This document shows positions 35,418 to 41,757 of a stretch of DNA of 41,757 nt, in pieces. This DNA is from JAEUSF01 sp964484145 (GTDB taxonomy: Bacteria > Patescibacteriota > Doudnabacteria > UBA920). Within the stretch, counting starts at the first letter, position 1, and every line of letters begins with the position of its first letter. The notes beneath the pieces were generated by a model, which saw only the letters and a list, made by a program, of their open reading frames with translations, was not told the DNA's origin and made no database searches. Location: positions 1 through 41,757 of the forward strand of contig CAZAED010000006.1 in assembly GCA_964484145.1 (NCBI GenBank), in the 5' to 3' direction. The position numbers and the translations under genes are program-made.

Positions 35418-36006
35418 ATGATCCTTTCTGACATAGACATAAAAAGCCTTAAAAAGCGGGCAAATTACTATAGACCCTTTATTTCCAAACAGCATTCAGC
35501 CGGCCAGTGTAGATTTACACTTAGGACCTGACTTTTTAGTCTTTTCCACAGACCAGCATACTTGCATAGACCCAAAACAGCCAATAGACGATATGATGAA
35601 ACCCGTAACCATAGACGACAAGCGCCAGTTTATTTTGCATCCGGGCGAATTTGCTTTAGGTATGGTTTACGAGGTTGTTGGAGTTGCAGACAATATGGTG
35701 GGTAGACTTGAAGGTAAATCTAGCTTAGGCCGTATGGGGTTAATTATTCACGCCACAGCCGGGTACTTAGACCCAGGCAACAAGCTTAAAATGACTTTAG
35801 AGCTTTCTAATCTTTCTACTTTGCCTATAAAGCTTTACTACAAAATGCCAATTGCGCAAATGTCGTTTACTCCACTTTCTTCTTCCGCGGAAAACGCTTA
35901 TGGCAAAACTAAACTAAATTCTAAATATTACGGAGCTATGAAACCTCAGGCCAGTCAGTATTACAAAAATTTTACTAAAAATAATGGGTGGATAAAGTTT
36001 AAATAA
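35418..36006 (+). CDS. dcd: dCTP deaminase, one-base frameshift near the start
   Basis: Deaminates dCTP to dUTP for thymidylate synthesis. The ATG at 35418 gives MILSDIDIKSLKK, the standard DCD start, but the frame then breaks; from GGG at 35458 another frame continues GQITIDPLFPNSIQPASVDL and on through GKSSLGRMGLIIHATAGYLD to the stop at 36006. Removing one A from the A5 run at 35451-35455 restores one 195-codon gene, the normal family length. Either a sequencing indel, a true pseudogene or slippage at the A-run. Without the repair the annotated start would be the ATG at 35593 and lose the first 55 residues. Confidence 0.88.
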
Positions 36007-36014
36007 AGCAATCT

Positions 36015-36422
36015 ATGAAATTTTTTAAATTGTTTTTTTCTACCCCTTACTTAATAACAAAAGGGCTTGCATTTTTTGGGATTATAATTATTCTGAGTGG
36101 TTTGTTGGTTTCAGCCTTTGATCCTCATTTAAATCAAATTTCGAGCCGAATTGCTTATATATTTTTTTACCCCTACATTTTTGCCATGCTCGGCGCATCA
36201 GCTTTTTATATATCGGTAGGCTCATTAATTGGAATTGATTCTTACAGTATGAAGCACAGTTTTTTAATGAGCTGCTCGGGTTCTTGGATATCTTTCTGCT
36301 TTGCAAATTTGTTGGGGGTAGTAATAATGATATTAATCATACTGGCTGTGACATTTTTTTTAGAAATAATTTATTACAAATTAATAAAACGCAATGAAAG
36401 CCAAAATAACCAGATTAGATAA
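36015..36422 (+). CDS. Membrane protein, 135 aa
   Basis: Not recognised. Three or four membrane helices (LITKGLAFFGIIIILSGLLV, IAYIFFYPYIFAMLGASAFY, ISFCFANLLGVVIMILIILA), short cytoplasmic basic tail. The last 29 bases overlap dut in another frame, so it is co-translated within the nucleotide cluster. No link to nucleotide metabolism can be read from sequence. Confidence 0.7.
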   Translation: MKFFKLFFSTPYLITKGLAFFGIIIILSGLLVSAFDPHLNQISSRIAYIFFYPYIFAMLGASAFYISVGSLIGIDSYSMKHSFLMSCSGSWISFCFANLLGVVIMILIILAVTFFLEIIYYKLIKRNESQNNQIR

Positions 36423-36837
36423 AACGGTTGAACTGCCCAAGTACCACACCAGCGAGTCCGCGGCTTTTGATTTGGCGGCAAATGTTGACGCGGTTATAAA
36501 GCCGGGAGAAATAGGCAAAATTAAAACCGGACTTGTTATAGAAGCGCCCCAAGGGCACTTTTTACTTATTGCGGCTCGCAGTAGTCTTGGTTTAAAAAAA
36601 GGTTTAAAACTAGTTAACGGCATTGGCGTGGTTGACCGCGACTATGCCGGGCCCGAAGACGAAATTAATATATTGGTTCATAACTTTACAACCGAAGCCG
36701 TAGAAATAAAAAAAGGTGACAGACTGGCGCAAGGCATGTTTGTACAGGTGGATCAGATTGAATGGGAAGAAACAGATGTTATTAGGGAAGAGAGCAGGGG
36801 AGGGTATGGAAGTACTGGCGGTTACGCGGCAGCGTAG
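36394..36837 (+). CDS. dut: dUTP diphosphatase
   Basis: A 147-aa trimeric dUTPase that turns dUTP into dUMP and PPi. Motif I SAAFDLAAN, motif II ARSSLGLKKGLKLVNGIG, motif III VVDRDYAGPEDEI with the uracil-contacting loop, motif IV GDRLAQGMF, and motif V RGGYGSTGGY are all present (motifs quoted in part). Supplies dUMP to ThyA and keeps uracil out of DNA. Acts after Dcd in the same cluster. Confidence 0.96.
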   Translation: MKAKITRLDKTVELPKYHTSESAAFDLAANVDAVIKPGEIGKIKTGLVIEAPQGHFLLIAARSSLGLKKGLKLVNGIGVVDRDYAGPEDEINILVHNFTTEAVEIKKGDRLAQGMFVQVDQIEWEETDVIREESRGGYGSTGGYAAA

Positions 36838-36839
36838 CA

Positions 36840-36885
36840 CGCCAAGTTGAAAGTTTATCAAGTTCATAAAGTTATAAAGTAAGAC
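36840..36885. repeat. Tandem-word spacer (AAGTTCATAAAGTTATAAAG)
   Basis: AAGTTGAAAGTTTATCAAG, TTCATAAAGTTATAAAG between dut and the next gene. The same words appear at 32368-32402 before rplA. Confidence 0.5.
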
Positions 36886-36886
36886 A

Positions 36887-37435
36887 ATGAAAACCATAAT
36901 CGGGCTTGTTGGAGAAAAATTAGCAGGCAAAGACACGGTTGCAAACTATTTGGTTAAAACCAAAGGCGCTTTTCATATTCGCTTTACTCATATTTTAGAC
37001 GAAATTTTAACCGCGCTAGATTTGCCACTATCCCGAAGAAATGAAATTGATCTTGGCCTTAATTTGCGTAAAGTATTCGGCGACGGTGTTTTAGGCAAGG
37101 CAGTGGTTAAACGCGCACTGGCTGCTAAAGAAGATTTTATAGTTATAAACGGCATTCGAATGGATGAAATGAGAAACGTAAAAGATATTGGCGCAATAGT
37201 TATTTATGTTACCGCTCCCATGAACTTACGTTTTGAACGTTATAAACAACGCCACGAAAAAGCAGACGACGGCATTATGAGTTTTGAGCAATTTAAGGAC
37301 CAGGAAAAAGAGCTAACAGAAATTGGAATTCCGGAATTAGGCAGGCAGGCGGATTTTAAAATAGAAAATACGGGAACACCGGAAGATCTTTTTAATAAAG
37401 TTGATGAAATTATCAGTCCACTAATTCACGAATAA
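36887..37435 (+). CDS. P-loop nucleotide/dNMP-kinase-like protein, 182 aa
   Basis: Walker A is GEKLAGKDT (residues 9-17), of the GxxxxGKDTVA form used by deoxynucleoside monophosphate kinases and dephospho-CoA kinase-like proteins. A second conserved region is FIVINGIRMDEMRNVKDIGA (Walker B-like), then YVTAPMNLRFERYKQRHEK (lid with Arg). Between dut and tmk, a role as dNMP kinase is the best guess; a dephospho-CoA kinase relative is the alternative. The final codons (IHE) belong to the next palindrome. Confidence 0.7.
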   Translation: MKTIIGLVGEKLAGKDTVANYLVKTKGAFHIRFTHILDEILTALDLPLSRRNEIDLGLNLRKVFGDGVLGKAVVKRALAAKEDFIVINGIRMDEMRNVKDIGAIVIYVTAPMNLRFERYKQRHEKADDGIMSFEQFKDQEKELTEIGIPELGRQADFKIENTGTPEDLFNKVDEIISPLIHE

Positions 37436-37520
37436 TCACTAATATCACTAGCTGTCAATTAGCGTAATTTTTTATTTAAAGTTTGGTGATATTTGTGAAA
37501 ATTAGTGTATTCGTGGACAA
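37424..37520. repeat. Spacer palindrome before tmk (CACGAATAATCACTAAT words)
   Basis: Left arm ATTCACGAATAATCACTAAT, ATCACTA begins in the last codons of the upstream gene; right arm TTGGTGATATTTGTGAAAAT, TAGTGTATTCGTGGA. The arm therefore codes the C-terminal residues IHE. Confidence 0.7.
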
Positions 37521-37528
37521 GCAATATT

Positions 37529-38269
37529 ATGGCATTATTAAAATTTGGAAAAACTAAAAAAGAAGAACCACAGCGCGGGAGGTTTATTGTAATAGACGGA
37601 ACAGACGGCAGCGGCAAAGCCACGCAGACTAAAATGCTGCTGGAAACTTTAAAAATGGAAAATTATCCGGTGGAAATGGTAGATTTTCCGCAGTATGGAA
37701 CTAAGTCAGCTGGCATTATCGAGGAATACCTAAATGGCAAGTACGGGCAAGTGAGTCCTCAGGCCGCAAGTATTTTTTACGCCATAGACAGGTTTGATGC
37801 TAGTTATAAAATTAGGCAGTGGCTTTTGGAAGGTAAAATTGTAATTTCCAACCGTTATGTAACGGCTAATGCCGGACATCAGGGTGGAAAAATAAAAGAC
37901 CATTTTGAGCGAATGAAATTTTTTAAGTGGCTTAATAATTTAGAGTATGAAGTTTTTAATATTCCCAGGCCGGATTTAAATATTATTCTTCACGTGCCCG
38001 CGGAAATGGCGCAAAAGCTGGTAGACAAAAAATCTAGTGATGAACGAAAATATGTAGAAGGCAAAAAAAGAGATTTGCATGAGGCAGATTTAGACCATTT
38101 AAAAAACGCGGAAAACGTATACTTAGAAATTGCCAAGCTGTTCCCCAATACTAAACTTGTAGAGTGTGTAGAGGCCGGTAAGCTACTGGAACCGAATACA
38201 GTTCATAACAAAGTTTGGCAACTAGTAAGACGAATAGGCTTAAAAGATTACAAAACTAAAAGCGAATAA
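37529..38269 (+). CDS. tmk: Thymidylate (dTMP) kinase
   Basis: A 246-aa dTMP kinase. Start at 37529 (MALLKFGKT); the frame from 37505 begins in the palindrome. P-loop GTDGSGKATQ (about 30-39), the dTMP-binding DRF in YAIDRFDAS, SNRYVTANAGHQGGK and the C-terminal kinase helices are clear. It carries about 20 extra N-terminal residues and a longer lid region than E. coli Tmk (213 aa). It phosphorylates dTMP to dTDP. thyA follows after four bases. Confidence 0.92.
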   Translation: MALLKFGKTKKEEPQRGRFIVIDGTDGSGKATQTKMLLETLKMENYPVEMVDFPQYGTKSAGIIEEYLNGKYGQVSPQAASIFYAIDRFDASYKIRQWLLEGKIVISNRYVTANAGHQGGKIKDHFERMKFFKWLNNLEYEVFNIPRPDLNIILHVPAEMAQKLVDKKSSDERKYVEGKKRDLHEADLDHLKNAENVYLEIAKLFPNTKLVECVEAGKLLEPNTVHNKVWQLVRRIGLKDYKTKSE

Positions 38270-38273
38270 ATTT

Positions 38274-39086
38274 ATGCAAGTATATTTAGACTTACTAAAA
38301 AAAATAAAAGACGAAGGTGTGGAAAAGCATGACCGCACGGGAACCGGTACTAAGTCTATTTTCGGCTACCAAATGAGGTTTGATTTGGCCAAAGGTTTTC
38401 CGCTGCTTACCACAAAAAAAGTGCATTTAAAGTCCGTAATTTACGAACTACTTTGGTTTTTAAAAGGCGACACTAACGTAAAGTGGCTTAACGAGAGAGG
38501 TGTAACTATTTGGGACGAGTGGGCAGATGAAAACGGGGATTTAGGTCCGGTTTACGGAAAGCAGTGGCGTGCGTGGCGTGGATATAATGGAGAGACTTAT
38601 GATCAAATAAGTTATGTTGTGGATCAGATTAAGAATAATCCCGACAATCGCCGTATGATAGTTAGCGGCTGGAATGTGGCAGATTTACAGAGCCTTATTT
38701 CTGGTAAAAAAACCGCGCCGCCGCCTTGTCATAGCTTGTTTCAATTTTATGTAGCTAACAACAAGCTTTCTTGTCAGCTATACCAGCGTAGCGCCGACAC
38801 TTTTTTGGGCGTGCCATTTAACATAGCTTCCTACTCTTTACTAACCATGATGATTGCGCAGGTAACCGGCAGAGAGCTTGGTGAATTTGTACATACTTTA
38901 GGCGATGCTCATATTTACAACAATCATATGGAGCAGGTGAATTTGCAATTGTCTCGGCAGCCAAAAGCACTCCCCACAATGAAAATTAATCCGGAAGTTA
39001 AAAGCATATTTGACTTTAAGTACGAAGATTTTACTTTGGAAAACTATAACCCGGATCCGGGCATAAAAGCGCCGATAGCTATTTAG
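38274..39086 (+). CDS. thyA: Thymidylate synthase
   Basis: A 270-aa ThyA that methylates dUMP to dTMP with methylene-THF, giving DHF. Key stretches: DRTGTGTKSIFGYQMRFDL, LLWFLKGDTN, GPVYGKQWRAW, DNRRMIVSGWN, catalytic Cys in PPPCHSLFQFYV, QRSADTFLGVPFNIASY and HIYNNHMEQ. Complete. Works with folA and folD in the window. Confidence 0.98.
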   Translation: MQVYLDLLKKIKDEGVEKHDRTGTGTKSIFGYQMRFDLAKGFPLLTTKKVHLKSVIYELLWFLKGDTNVKWLNERGVTIWDEWADENGDLGPVYGKQWRAWRGYNGETYDQISYVVDQIKNNPDNRRMIVSGWNVADLQSLISGKKTAPPPCHSLFQFYVANNKLSCQLYQRSADTFLGVPFNIASYSLLTMMIAQVTGRELGEFVHTLGDAHIYNNHMEQVNLQLSRQPKALPTMKINPEVKSIFDFKYEDFTLENYNPDPGIKAPIAI

Positions 39087-39157
39087 TAAGTAGTTAGTAG
39101 TAGGTGGTAAGTAGCAAGCAAAGTTAAGAATATTGAAGTATTAACAAATTAATTAAC
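39087..39157. repeat. Tandem-word spacer thyA-folA (AGTAGTTAGTAGTAGGTGG)
   Basis: AGTAAGTAGTTAGTAGTAGG then TGGTAAGTAGCAAG; the same words code the N-terminus of miaA (16085-16115, complementary strand). Confidence 0.45.
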
Positions 39158-39631
39158 ATGATATCAATTATTGCAGCGGTGGCAGAGAATAATGTGGTGG
39201 GGGTTAACAACAAGCTGCCTTGGGATTTGCCCGAGGATTTAAAACATTTTCAAGTTACTACTAAAGGCAAGCCTGTGCTTATGGGCGACAGGACTTTTGA
39301 CTCCATAGTTTCTATTTTGGGTAAGCCTTTGCCGGGCAGAAAAAATATTGTGGTAACGTTAAACAAAGAATTTAAAGTTCCCGAAGGCGTGGAGCTGAGT
39401 TTTGATTTGTTCGCAGCTTTAGAAAAACATAAAAACGAAGATTTGTTTGTAATTGGCGGACCGACTATTTGGAAACTTAGTTTGCCTAAAGTAGACAGGC
39501 TCTATATTACCCACGTACATACTAAACCAGAAGGCGACGCTTTTTTCCCGGAAGTAAATTGGAGTGAGTGGAAAAAAGTTTCCTCTGACGTACGTGAGAA
39601 TTTAGAATTTGCGGTTTACGATAGACTCTGA
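39158..39631 (+). CDS. folA: Dihydrofolate reductase
   Basis: A 157-aa DHFR that recycles DHF made by ThyA. ISIIAAVAENNVVGVNNKLPWDLPEDLKHF (shortened: the PWDLPEDL helix with the catalytic Asp/Glu position), GKPVLMGDRTFDSI, PLPGRKNIVVT, and IGGPTIWKLSLPKVDRLYITHV are typical. Last gene of the nucleotide cluster. Confidence 0.96.
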   Translation: MISIIAAVAENNVVGVNNKLPWDLPEDLKHFQVTTKGKPVLMGDRTFDSIVSILGKPLPGRKNIVVTLNKEFKVPEGVELSFDLFAALEKHKNEDLFVIGGPTIWKLSLPKVDRLYITHVHTKPEGDAFFPEVNWSEWKKVSSDVRENLEFAVYDRL

Positions 39632-39638
39632 TTTGGGC

Positions 39639-39664
39639 AAAATAAAATCCCCAATTTCGGGGTT
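39639..39664 (-). terminator. Terminator of the 68-aa gene
   Basis: Minus strand AACCCC-GAAATT-GGGG followed by ATTTTATTTT. Confidence 0.65.
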
Positions 39665-39715
39665 AAACGTAAAATTGTGGCCGCAGGCTTAAAGCTGCCT
39701 TTGGCCCGGATGGTT

Positions 39716-39922
39716 TTACTTTGTGATTCTTACAAACCATCCAAAAGCCGCTGCTAGTCCTAGAGGGATAATCCCCAGTAAGCCGGCTCCTAAGTGAGAC
39801 GCTGCTTTGCGGCTTTCGCCAAAAATAGCATTGTCGTCTACGTGCCAGGCGGTTGGAACGAGCCAGCCGTACCAGCACAAAACAAACAACATCCCGCATC
39901 CCAGAATCGAAAACTTTTTCAT
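39716..39922 (-). CDS. Small SD-led membrane protein, 68 aa
   Basis: Not recognised. ATG at 39920-39922 with SD AGAGGG; the frame upstream to 40015 crosses a repeat and is not favoured. It has an N-terminal signal or anchor (KKFSILGCGMLFVLCWYGWL), a short middle (DDNAIFGESRKAASHL) and a second helix (GAGLLGIIPLGLAAAFGWFV). Again on the minus strand against flanking genes, with its own terminator. Confidence 0.5.
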   Translation of the reverse strand: MKKFSILGCGMLFVLCWYGWLVPTAWHVDDNAIFGESRKAASHLGAGLLGIIPLGLAAAFGWFVRITK

Positions 39923-39960
39923 AGTCCCTCTTTTAGATTGTGATTTACCTACAGTAGTCC

Positions 39961-40010
39961 GTAGGCAGCAATAGGCAATTAGCAAATAAAAAAACGGCCT
40001 ATTGCCGCAT
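39961..40010. repeat. Inverted repeat GCAATAGG/CCTATTGC
   Basis: AGCAATAGGCAATTAGCAAAT ... ACGGCCTATTGCCGC; arms at about 39967-39974 and 39997-40005 in the spacer before prfB. A dyad TTGTGTCAAG-CTTATAA-GCCTTGACAA follows at 40053-40079. Confidence 0.4.
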
Positions 40011-40101
40011 ACCAAACTTATTTTGTAACTTAATTTTCTTAAATTTTGGCACTTGTGTCAAGCTTATAAGCCTTGACAAAATGCCAAAAATGTGCATATA
40101 A

Positions 40102-41205
40102 ATGAACGAATTAATTAAACGTTTAGAAACTCTCAAAGAAGAAATTCTAAATTTAAAATCCCATTTAAATTTGCCCCAAAAAGAGCAAAAGGTTTTGGAA
40201 TTGGCCGATGAAATGCAAAAGTCTGATTTTTGGAATGACAACCAGCACGCGCAAAAAGTTTCTCAAGATTATGACCAGTTAAAAGGGTTTGTGGATTTTT
40301 GGACAAAGCTTCAAAAAGATACCGAAGACAATTTGCAGTTGGTAAAAAATAATTCTGATGAATCAGAGGAAACTTTAAGTTATTTAAAATCGGAAGTTGA
40401 TAGCTTGGAAAATTTGTACAAAAAAAATCGAATTTTGGCGCTTTTAAACAAAAAATACGACGACCATAACGCCATATTTAGCATACATAGCGGCGCAGGC
40501 GGTTTAGACGCCCAGGATTGGGCGGAAATGCTACTTAGGATGTTCCTTAGGTACGCGGACAAAAAAGGCTTTAAAACGGAAATTTTGGAGCTTAATAAGG
40601 GTCAGGAGGGGGGAGTTAAGTCAGCTGTGGTGTCTGTTTATGGCCCTTTTGCCTATGGCTATTTTAAAAGCGAAGCCGGGGTACATAGGCTTGTTAGACT
40701 TAGTCCATTTAATCCTGCTCATACTCGCGAAACCAGTTTTGCTCTTTTAGAATTACTTCCGGAGTTAGAAGAGCAGGAAGAATTTACGGTTGACCCTAAA
40801 GATTTAAAAATAGAAGCCAATACCGCAAGCGGCCATGGCGGACAAAGTGTTAATACCACTTATTCCGCTATTCGAATAACCCATATTCCAACCGGACTTA
40901 AGGTTTCTATTCAAAATGAACGTTCACAACATCAAAATAGAGAACTTGCAATGAAGATACTCATGGCAAAGTTAAAAGCTTTAGAAGAAGAAAACCTTCA
41001 AAAGCAAAAACAGGAAATTCGGGGCGAGTTTAAAAGCGCGGAATGGGGGAACCAGATCCGCTCTTACGTAATTCACCCTTACAAACTAGTTAAAGACCAC
41101 CGTACTGGCTTTGAAAGTACCAATCCAGATGACATTTTAGAAGGCGAGCTTGATGAATTAGTTGAAAAATATTTAGAAAAAATGACTGCAGATACGAAGA
41201 TATAA
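40102..41205 (+). CDS. prfB: Peptide chain release factor 2
   Basis: A 367-aa RF2 that ends translation at UGA and UAA. Tripeptide anticodon S201-P202-F203 (RLSPFNPAHTRETSF) and GGQ at 246-248 (GHGGQSVNTTYSAIR). The gene is one continuous frame: the programmed +1 frameshift near codon 25 found in many bacteria is absent. A TTGACA at 40073-40078 with a TATAAA touching the ATG may be a promoter, but the spacing to the start is too tight to be sure. Confidence 0.97.
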   Translation: MNELIKRLETLKEEILNLKSHLNLPQKEQKVLELADEMQKSDFWNDNQHAQKVSQDYDQLKGFVDFWTKLQKDTEDNLQLVKNNSDESEETLSYLKSEVDSLENLYKKNRILALLNKKYDDHNAIFSIHSGAGGLDAQDWAEMLLRMFLRYADKKGFKTEILELNKGQEGGVKSAVVSVYGPFAYGYFKSEAGVHRLVRLSPFNPAHTRETSFALLELLPELEEQEEFTVDPKDLKIEANTASGHGGQSVNTTYSAIRITHIPTGLKVSIQNERSQHQNRELAMKILMAKLKALEEENLQKQKQEIRGEFKSAEWGNQIRSYVIHPYKLVKDHRTGFESTNPDDILEGELDELVEKYLEKMTADTKI

Positions 41206-41207
41206 AA

Positions 41208-41337
41208 ACAGATTATACAGATGTGTAAAAATAAGCTCTCTCTATTTTTTTTAAATAGAATTTGATATACTTAATTTATTGAACTTGCGTAAAGAAATAA
41301 ATAAATTTCGAAAAAGTATCTGTGGTATCTGTGCGCT
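41208..41337. repeat. Spacer palindrome before ftsE (ACAGATTATACAGATG words)
   Basis: Left arm ACAGATTATACAGATGTG; right arm AAGTATCTGTGGTATCTGTG. Same ATCTGTG word family as 21651-21817 and 30051-30071. About 90 AT-rich bases between the arms hold nothing I can name. Confidence 0.6.
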
Positions 41338-41354
41338 GAAAAGATCTCTGATCT

Positions 41355-41757
41355 ATGATTAAATTCCAAAACGTAACTAAACACTATAAAAGTTCCAAAG
41401 CGCTAGATGGGATAGATTTAGATGTGCATCATGGGGAGTTTATTTCGTTAGTGGGCAGAAGCGGAGCCGGGAAGTCCACGCTTTTAAAAATGATAATAGG
41501 CGAAGAGGAAATAGACGGGGGTCGAATTTTAATAGACGACATAGATATATCACAGGTTCGTAAAAGTGACTTACCGTATTTACGCCGCAAAATAGGTGTG
41601 GTGTTTCAAGATATGAAGCTTTTGCCAAGAAGAACTGCTTTTGAAAATATAGCATTTGCAATGGAAGTTTGCGGCCACCGTTATGAAAATATTGTAAAAG
41701 AAGTAACAAAAATTTTTTTGTTTGAGCTATATGCCAATGTTCATTATTAAAAAATTC
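41355..41757 (+). CDS. ftsE: Cell-division ABC ATPase FtsE, N-terminal part, sequence departs from family near window end
   Basis: FtsE pairs with FtsX at the septum and controls wall hydrolases. MIKFQNVTKHYKSSKALDGI, Walker A GRSGAGKS (34-41), Q-loop VVFQDMKLLPRRTAFENIAF are clearly FtsE. After EVTKI (about residue 121) the sequence becomes FLFELYANVHY and stops at 41750, where the family would continue with LELVGL and the signature LSGGE. The last 40 or so bases fit no FtsE frame, so this is an insertion junction or a contig-end artefact. Spacer before it is a palindrome, no SD. Confidence 0.85.

Noticed and set aside
40102..40200. Programmed frameshift in prfB
   Set aside because: The gene reads through in one frame with no internal TGA near codon 25.
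11141..41337. CRISPR array
   Set aside because: The repeats are short, degenerate and palindromic, with no regular spacers and no cas genes.
1..41757. Alternative genetic code (UGA recoded)
   Set aside because: TGA is used as terminal stop (for example gatC, the gene at 12763, the gene at 1693) and RF2 is present; no conserved protein has in-frame TGA.

Overview
The window is one AT-rich bacterial contig that looks like a metagenome scaffold: it has two 10-base N gaps, a cut gene at the left edge and a disrupted gene at the right edge. The most likely source is a member of the Candidate Phyla Radiation (Patescibacteria), perhaps a Parcubacteria-like lineage. Reasons are many small lineage-type membrane and helical proteins, stand-alone response regulators, several promoters whose -10 box lies 5-7 bases before the ATG (leaderless mRNAs), few Shine-Dalgarno (SD) sites in front of core genes, and short gene versions. 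TGA is used as a stop and an RF2 gene is present, so the code is standard (not the UGA=Gly code of Gracilibacteria). The phylum call is inference.

Layout. 1-3000: start of a membrane pyrophosphatase gene, small membrane proteins, and tRNA-Gln(CTG) followed by a one-gene insert bounded by a 15-bp direct repeat of the tRNA 3' end. 3100-5550: phosphate uptake operon (DUF47 regulator, Pit permease) with a stand-alone cupin. 5550-7380 (minus strand): a eukaryotic-type (GSII) glutamine synthetase with an attenuator-like leader and an ECF-like sigma factor. 7600-14600: secA and gatC-gatA-gatB (the amidotransferase that makes Gln-tRNA from Glu-tRNA, which fits the nearby tRNA-Gln). 15100-23050: miaA (minus), a cupredoxin, DNA polymerase III delta', a beta-propeller lipoprotein, frr, rseP, proS. 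23100-27630: elongasome operon mreB-mreC-mreD-mrdA. 27700-33760: folD, a response regulator, secE-nusG-rplK-rplA interrupted by two membrane-protein genes, and a second response regulator. 33760-35420: an accessory stretch with small minus-strand genes, two promoter-structure-terminator units, a 40-bp perfect palindrome and a MITE-like inverted repeat. 35400-39640: pyrimidine deoxynucleotide cluster dcd (frameshifted), dut, a dNMP-kinase-like gene, tmk, thyA, folA. 40100-41757: prfB and a broken ftsE.

Two patterns run through the whole contig. First, many spacers between co-directional genes are almost entirely occupied by an imperfect palindrome whose arms are degenerate tandem repeats of 7-12-base words (for example GATTGACAAGATT, ATCTGTG, GTTATCGTTATA). 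The left arm begins at the stop codon, the right arm ends just before the next ATG, and the word differs between spacers. Second, a set of tiny genes (13-79 codons) lies on the minus strand, against the main direction, each with a strong consensus SD; most have their own terminator and two have clear promoters of their own, while the core genes around them are mostly leaderless or lack an SD. These two patterns, the L1-site mimic in the rplA leader, and the accessory stretch at 33.8-35.4 kb are the parts most worth a second look.
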